The translations under genes and the position numbers were made by a program. The notes below the pieces were generated by a model that made no database searches, was not told the DNA's origin, and saw nothing but the letters and a program-made list of their open reading frames with translations. From the NCBI RefSeq assembly GCF_000282135.1, contig NZ_AKJW01000013.1, positions 1-37,224 of the forward strand: DNA of 37,224 nt, written 5' to 3'. Source of the DNA: Herbaspirillum sp. CF444. GTDB taxonomy: Bacteria > Pseudomonadota > Gammaproteobacteria > Burkholderiales > Burkholderiaceae_D. Below are positions 33,017 through 37,224 of this stretch, in pieces (the first letter of the stretch is position 1; each line of letters starts with the position of its first letter).

Positions 33017-33907
33017 ATGACTCCTCCTTCCTCGTCGCCTGCTGTTTCCGATACGGTCTGGAACGACACGCCGACGTCTTCCCAACTGCCTGCGGCAACC
33101 ACGCTGTTGCCAGCCGCCAAAGTGTATCCACGCCCCGGCAGCGGCAAGACGCTGGGCGTCACCGTCACGACCATTGCCATTCTTTTTCTGGCATGGTGGG
33201 GCATCACTGCGCAGGCGTGGATTCCGCCGCTGTTCCTGCCGTCGCCGTCGGCGGTGTGGAATGCCGCGGTGCAAGCATGGAACGGCAATGTACAAGGCGG
33301 CCTGCCGCTGTGGCAGCACCTTGCATGGAGCCTGCTGCGCGTGTTCGGCGCCTTCGTGCTGGCAGCCGTGACCGCCGTGCCGCTTGGCCTGCTGATGGGC
33401 ACCAGCAGAATCGTGCGCGGCATCTTAGATCCCTTGCTGGAGTTTTATCGTCCGCTGCCGCCGCTGGCCTACCTGCCGTTGATCGTGATCTGGTTCGGCA
33501 TCGATGAGACGGCAAAGGTCCTGCTGATCTATCTCGCCTGTTTTGCACCGATCGCCGTCGCCACGCGTGCGGGCGTCACCGGCGTGCTGTCGGAACAATT
33601 GCATGCGGCGCTGTCGATGGGTGCCAGCCGCCGGCAACTGTTGCGGCATGTGATTCTGCCGGCGGCGCTACCCGATATCCTGACCGGCCTGCGCATCGCC
33701 ATCGGCTTCGGCTGGACCACGCTGGTCGCCGCGGAAATGGTGGCGGCCACGGCCGGCGTCGGACAACTGGTGCTGAATGCCTCCAACTTCCTGCGCACCG
33801 ATATCGTGATCATGGGCATCGTGCTGATCGGCATCGTGGCGTATCTGTTCGATCTGGTCATGCGCCGGCTGGAACACCGGTTGGTGCCGTGGAAGGCGCA
33901 TCGCTGA
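33017..33907 (+). CDS. tauC: TauC-like ABC transporter permease
   Basis: A 296-residue inner-membrane permease. After a Ser/Thr/Pro-rich N terminus of about 45 residues, hydrophobic helices begin at TLGVTVTTIAILFLAWWGI. LLEFYRPLPPLAYLPLIVIWFG (core FYRPLPPLAYLPLIVIWFG) and the coupling loop ALSMGASRRQLLRHVILPAALPDI (core MGASRRQLLRHVILPAALP) are typical of TauC/SsuC. I chose the ATG at 33017 because the upstream part of the frame overlaps tauB and has no family similarity. It follows tauB by 37 bp. Confidence 0.88.
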   Translation: MTPPSSSPAVSDTVWNDTPTSSQLPAATTLLPAAKVYPRPGSGKTLGVTVTTIAILFLAWWGITAQAWIPPLFLPSPSAVWNAAVQAWNGNVQGGLPLWQHLAWSLLRVFGAFVLAAVTAVPLGLLMGTSRIVRGILDPLLEFYRPLPPLAYLPLIVIWFGIDETAKVLLIYLACFAPIAVATRAGVTGVLSEQLHAALSMGASRRQLLRHVILPAALPDILTGLRIAIGFGWTTLVAAEMVAATAGVGQLVLNASNFLRTDIVIMGIVLIGIVAYLFDLVMRRLEHRLVPWKAHR

Positions 33908-34002
33908 TCCTGCATGCCGGAGAGGGACAGGCGAAATAATTCGTTCGCCGCCTATTGATGAAATGCGTTTTAGTTTTTTCAACCCATTCACTGAAAGATC
34001 CC

Positions 34003-35292
34003 ATGACACAAGCACCTCAATGGAAGTTCGAAACGCTGTCCGTGCATGCCGGTTATGCACCGGATCCAACCACCAAGGCGGTCGCGGTGCCGATTTACCA
34101 GACGGTGGCTTTCGCCTTCGACGATACCCAGCACGGCGCCGACCTGTTCGATCTGAAAGTGCAAGGCAATATCTATTCGCGCATCATGAACCCGACCCAG
34201 GACGTGCTGGAGAAGCGCGTTGCCGCGCTCGAAGGCGGCATCGCGGCACTGGCGGTGGCGTCGGGCCAGGCGGCCGTGACCTATGCGATACAGACCATCG
34301 CCGAAGCCGGCGACAATATCGTCTCGGCGTCGACGCTGTACGGCGGCACCTACAATCTGTTCGCACACACGCTGCCGCAGTTCGGCATCGAGACCCGCTT
34401 CGCCGATCCGCGCACGCCGGCTTCTTTTGAACCGCTGATCGACGCGCGCACCAAGGCGGTGTTCATCGAATCCATCGGCAATCCGCTCGGCAACATCACC
34501 GACATTGCCGCCATCGCCGAGATTGCGCATCGCCATGGCGTGCCGCTGATCGTCGACAATACCGTCGCCACGCCCTATCTGTTGCGCCCGATCGAACACG
34601 GCGCCGATATCGTGGTGCACTCGCTGACGAAATACCTGGGCGGCCACGGCACCACCTTGGGCGGCGCGATTGTCGACTCCGGCAAATTCCCTTGGGCGAA
34701 GCACAAGGAGCGCTTCAAACACCTCAACGAACCGGATGTCAGCTACCACGGCGTGGTTTATACCGAAGCGCTCGGCGAGGCCGCCTATATCGGCCGCGCG
34801 CGCGTGGTGCCGTTGCGCAATACCGGCGCAGCACTGTCGCCGTTCAACAGTTTCCTGATCCTGCAAGGCATCGAAACGCTGGCCCTGCGCCTGGACAGAA
34901 TCACCGCCAACGCTTTGTCGGTGGCGCACTATCTGAAGACGCATGCGAAAGTGAACTGGGTCAACTATGCCGGGCTGGAGGATCACCCCGATCATGCGCT
35001 GGCGCAAAAATACTTCAAGGGCAAGCCGTCCGGCATCCTGACCTTTGGCGTCAAGGGCGGCCTGGCCGGCGGCGCCAGATTCCAGGATGCGCTGCAATTG
35101 TTTACGCGCCTGGTCAATATCGGCGACGCCAAGTCGCTGGCGACGCATCCTGCCTCAACGACGCATCGCCAACTCTCGCCTGCCGAGCTGCTCAAGGCCG
35201 GCGTCACCGAAGATACGGTGCGCCTGTCGATCGGCATCGAACATATCGACGACCTGCTCGCCGATCTGGATCAGGCGCTGGCCGCGGTCTGA
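34003..35292 (+). CDS. metY: O-acetylhomoserine sulfhydrylase (MetY)
   Basis: A 429-residue PLP enzyme of the Cys/Met gamma family that makes homocysteine from O-acetylhomoserine and sulfide. It opens [31 protein letters not shown] (core [19 protein letters not shown]), the O-acetylhomoserine sulfhydrylase start, has [43 protein letters not shown] (core [17 protein letters not shown]) and Schiff-base Lys210 in [16 protein letters not shown]. The large insert [22 protein letters not shown] (core [14 protein letters not shown]) is typical of MetY. It could directly use sulfide set free by the sulfonate pathways. It begins 95 bp after tauC on the same strand; a weak GAAAGA precedes the ATG. Confidence 0.93.
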   Translation: MTQAPQWKFETLSVHAGYAPDPTTKAVAVPIYQTVAFAFDDTQHGADLFDLKVQGNIYSRIMNPTQDVLEKRVAALEGGIAALAVASGQAAVTYAIQTIAEAGDNIVSASTLYGGTYNLFAHTLPQFGIETRFADPRTPASFEPLIDARTKAVFIESIGNPLGNITDIAAIAEIAHRHGVPLIVDNTVATPYLLRPIEHGADIVVHSLTKYLGGHGTTLGGAIVDSGKFPWAKHKERFKHLNEPDVSYHGVVYTEALGEAAYIGRARVVPLRNTGAALSPFNSFLILQGIETLALRLDRITANALSVAHYLKTHAKVNWVNYAGLEDHPDHALAQKYFKGKPSGILTFGVKGGLAGGARFQDALQLFTRLVNIGDAKSLATHPASTTHRQLSPAELLKAGVTEDTVRLSIGIEHIDDLLADLDQALAAV

Positions 35293-35300
35293 TCGTTGTT

Positions 35301-35364
35301 GCGGCATGTGCTCCTTCATGGGCGCATGCCGCAGCGCTGGCGAATCGCTGATCACTGATTCGCC
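35301..35364. terminator. Paired hairpins between convergent metY and monooxygenase genes
   Basis: GCGGCATG (35301-35308) pairs with CATGCCGC (35325-35332), and GGCGAATC (35339-35346) pairs with GATTCGCC (35357-35364). Neither is followed by a T run, so a classical rho-independent terminator is not shown. Their place between convergent genes suggests transcript ends. Confidence 0.5.
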
Positions 35365-35368
35365 GAGA

Positions 35369-36478
35369 CTAGGCAGCCTGTTTCCGAGCCACGTTCTTGA
35401 CGCGTTCCGCAACCAGTGCGCGCGTACGCGGCAACAATTCGCGACCATAATCGATGACGTCGTCCAGGGGATCGAAGCCGCGGATCAGGAAGTTGGTGAC
35501 GCCGAGGTCGTAATAATCCAGCAAGGCTTCAGCGACCTGTTCCGGCGTGCCGACCAGCGCGGTGGAGTTGTAGCGCGCACCGGTCTCTCTGGCGATCTCC
35601 GTCCACAGGCGTTTGTCCACGCGCGCACCTTGGTCGGCCGCCGCCAGCAAGCGACGTGCGCCCTCGCTTTGCTGCGGGCCGCCTTGTTTCAGATGCTGGC
35701 TGGTCACCACCGAAGCGGCGCGCAGGCGTTTGGTTTCCGCCAGAATGCGCTCTGCGCGCGCCCAGGCGGCATCTTCGGTATCGGCCAGGATGGGACGGAA
35801 CGACACCGAGAAGGCGACATCGCGGCCATGCCGTGCCGCTTCGGCGCGCACGCGGCCGGTCAGGTCGCGCACCTGATCCAGCGACTCGCCCCACAGCGCA
35901 TAGATATTGGCATGCTTCCCGGCGACGGGAATCGCCGCATCGGATGCGCCTCCGAAGAAGATCGGAATGTGCGGCTGCTGCACCGGCTTGACTTCCGAAT
36001 AGGCGTTTTCAAAACGGTAGTAAGCGCCTTCATGGTCGAACGGTTTGTCCTCGGTCCAGACGCGCCGCAGAATGTCGAGATATTCATCGGTGCGCGCATA
36101 GCGCTGATCGTGATCGAGATAGTCGCCGTCGCGGCGCTGTTCGCTGTCCGAGCCGCCCGAGATGATGTGCACGCCCAGGCGCCCTCCTGTGTGCTGATCC
36201 AGCGTGGCGAGCTGGCGCGCGGCCAGCGTCGGCGCGACGAAGCCCGGCCGGTGCGCCAGCATGAGATCGATGCGCTCGGTTGCTGCAGCCGCCTGGGCGA
36301 TGGTCAGCGTGGCGTCCGGGCCGGTCGAGTGGTAGGGCACCAGCACCCGGTCGAAGCCGGATTGCTCATGCGCCTGGGCAAACCGTCTCAGATAGTCGCG
36401 ATCAATGGCCGGACCGCTGGGCGGATGAATTTCCGAGTTCTTGTTGCTGGTGATCATGCCGATGAAATTGACGCTCAT
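35369..36478 (-). CDS. SsuD-like FMN-dependent (LLM class) monooxygenase
   Basis: A 369-residue reduced-flavin monooxygenase of the bacterial luciferase type, similar to alkanesulfonate monooxygenase SsuD, which cleaves the C-S bond to give an aldehyde and sulfite. Visible family text: LAHRPGFVAPTLAARQLATLDQHTGGRL (core PTLAARQLATLDQHTGGRL), ISGGSDSEQRRDGDYLDHDQRYARTDEY (core DGDYLDHDQRYARTDEY) and PIFFGGASDAAI. E. coli SsuD has a Cys near its active site in GRSCEDAW; the aligned YHSTGPDATL here lacks it, so substrate range may differ. AGAGG precedes the ATG at 36478. A flavin reductase gene is absent from the window. It follows a sulfonate-binding protein gene in the same direction. Confidence 0.85.
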   Translation of the reverse strand: MSVNFIGMITSNKNSEIHPPSGPAIDRDYLRRFAQAHEQSGFDRVLVPYHSTGPDATLTIAQAAAATERIDLMLAHRPGFVAPTLAARQLATLDQHTGGRLGVHIISGGSDSEQRRDGDYLDHDQRYARTDEYLDILRRVWTEDKPFDHEGAYYRFENAYSEVKPVQQPHIPIFFGGASDAAIPVAGKHANIYALWGESLDQVRDLTGRVRAEAARHGRDVAFSVSFRPILADTEDAAWARAERILAETKRLRAASVVTSQHLKQGGPQQSEGARRLLAAADQGARVDKRLWTEIARETGARYNSTALVGTPEQVAEALLDYYDLGVTNFLIRGFDPLDDVIDYGRELLPRTRALVAERVKNVARKQAA

Positions 36479-36544
36479 GGGTAACCTCTCAAAATGTCTG
36501 CAGCGATGGAAAAGACTTCAAGCTGTTTCTTGTTCGCGCCCGCT

Positions 36545-37224
36545 TCATGCCTTCACCAGATAATCCGCAACCCTGACCTTCTGCGGCAGGATCTTGCGCT
36601 CGGACAGCCAGTCGGCGGCGGTCTGGAACGAGGTCAGGAATTTGGCATCGCCGGTGCCATGGAACTCCCAGCGGCGCTTGAGCCGGATCAGGGAATCGCG
36701 CACTGCATCGGAATAGCCGGCATCCTTTTGCACCAGGATTTCCGCTTCCTGCGTGTTCTGCGTGATCCACAAACCTTCGGCGCGATAAGCGGCATTGACC
36801 GCGCGCACGATGTCGAGGTTTTCTTCGGCGAAGCGGCGATGCGTGACGTAAGAGTTGAAGTCAATCAGGAAGTCCAGATCGCGTCCTTCGAAAAAGATGT
36901 CATGCGCCTTGTATTCGATGCGCGCGATATCGACCGCCGGACTCCACATCGACCAGGCATCCACCTTGCCTTGCGAAAAAGCCGGGCCGGCATCCGGCGG
37001 ATTGAGATAGACGAACTTGACCTTGCTGCGGTCGATGCCGTGTTTTTCGAGCGCCGCCACCAGCAGGAACTCACCCAGACCCGAGCGGTTGACCGCCACC
37101 GATTTGCCGACCAGGTCCGAGATCTTGTCGATGCCGGAACCATCCTTGGCGATGATCGCCGTGCTGCGCGGCTCGACCACCGCGAACTGCGTGAACGCCA
37201 ACGGCGAGCCGGCGATCATGGCAG
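36545..37224 (-). CDS. SsuA-like sulfonate-binding protein, N-terminal part cut by the window edge
   Basis: Carboxy-terminal 225 or so residues of a periplasmic binding protein of the aliphatic sulfonate class. Recognisable text: VAVNRSGLGEFLLVAALEKHGID (core NRSGLGEFLLVAALEKHG), PPDAGPAFSQGKVDAWSMWSPAVDIA (core PAFSQGKVDAWSMWSPAVD) and LKRRWEFHG near the end. A typical full protein is about 320-340 residues with a signal peptide, so about a third lies beyond the right edge. The codon before the first in-window Met continues the frame, so that Met is probably internal. It precedes the monooxygenase gene by 66 bp and would supply its substrate. Confidence 0.88.
   Translation of the reverse strand, partial: AMIAGSPLAFTQFAVVEPRSTAIIAKDGSGIDKISDLVGKSVAVNRSGLGEFLLVAALEKHGIDRSKVKFVYLNPPDAGPAFSQGKVDAWSMWSPAVDIARIEYKAHDIFFEGRDLDFLIDFNSYVTHRRFAEENLDIVRAVNAAYRAEGLWITQNTQEAEILVQKDAGYSDAVRDSLIRLKRRWEFHGTGDAKFLTSFQTAADWLSERKILPQKVRVADYLVKA

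Overview
This window looks like chromosome of a GC-rich betaproteobacterium, most like the Oxalobacteraceae (Herbaspirillum/Collimonas type). That reading rests on remembered gene order, protein similarity, a DUF4148 protein, the lysC-tRNA-Ser pair and codon style; no database search was possible. I saw no insertion sequence, integrase, prophage or CRISPR array.

Layout. (1) 1-10.5 kb is mostly housekeeping: alr (cut by the left edge) divergent from lplT; a DUF1853 - family 4 uracil-DNA glycosylase - rimI - tsaB unit whose genes overlap; a CGSC thioredoxin-like protein; a LysR regulator divergent from a small secreted DUF4148 protein; lysC; tRNA-Ser(GCT) with a clear sigma70-type promoter and terminator; and an M29-like metallo-aminopeptidase-family gene. 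(2) 10.7-16.1 kb holds an OsmC protein divergent from an SsuABC-like importer with a Tat-type binding protein, continued by an unusual membrane-anchored cytochrome c and a cupin. (3) 16.1-25.6 kb, all on the minus strand, holds metNIQ and a seven-gene operon: polar amino-acid importer, cysteine-dioxygenase-like enzyme, cystathionine beta-lyase and a four-domain rhodanese. (4) 25.9-30.8 kb, plus strand, is the centrepiece: rhodanese, serine O-acetyltransferase, XRE regulator, family 2A (SrpI-like) encapsulin shell protein and a cysteine desulfurase with a roughly 255-residue disordered N-terminal extension. (5) 31.2-37.2 kb holds tauABC-like genes, an O-acetylhomoserine sulfhydrylase (metY), an SsuD-like FMN monooxygenase and a sulfonate-binding protein cut by the right edge.

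How it fits together. From about 11 kb onward nearly every gene concerns sulfur. Several importers bring in sulfonates, taurine-like compounds, methionine and probably cyst(e)ine or related thiols. The monooxygenase, cysteine-dioxygenase-like enzyme, beta-lyase and rhodaneses release or shuttle sulfur. SAT supplies O-acetylserine, the activated precursor of cysteine, and the desulfurase, packaged in a protein shell, would strip sulfur from cysteine inside a nanocompartment. Family 2A encapsulins with cysteine desulfurase cargo are known as sulfur-related compartments. What deserves attention here is the embedded XRE regulator, the paired YYF motifs in the desulfurase extension, and short DNA elements that recur upstream of the separate sulfur operons and suggest one regulon.
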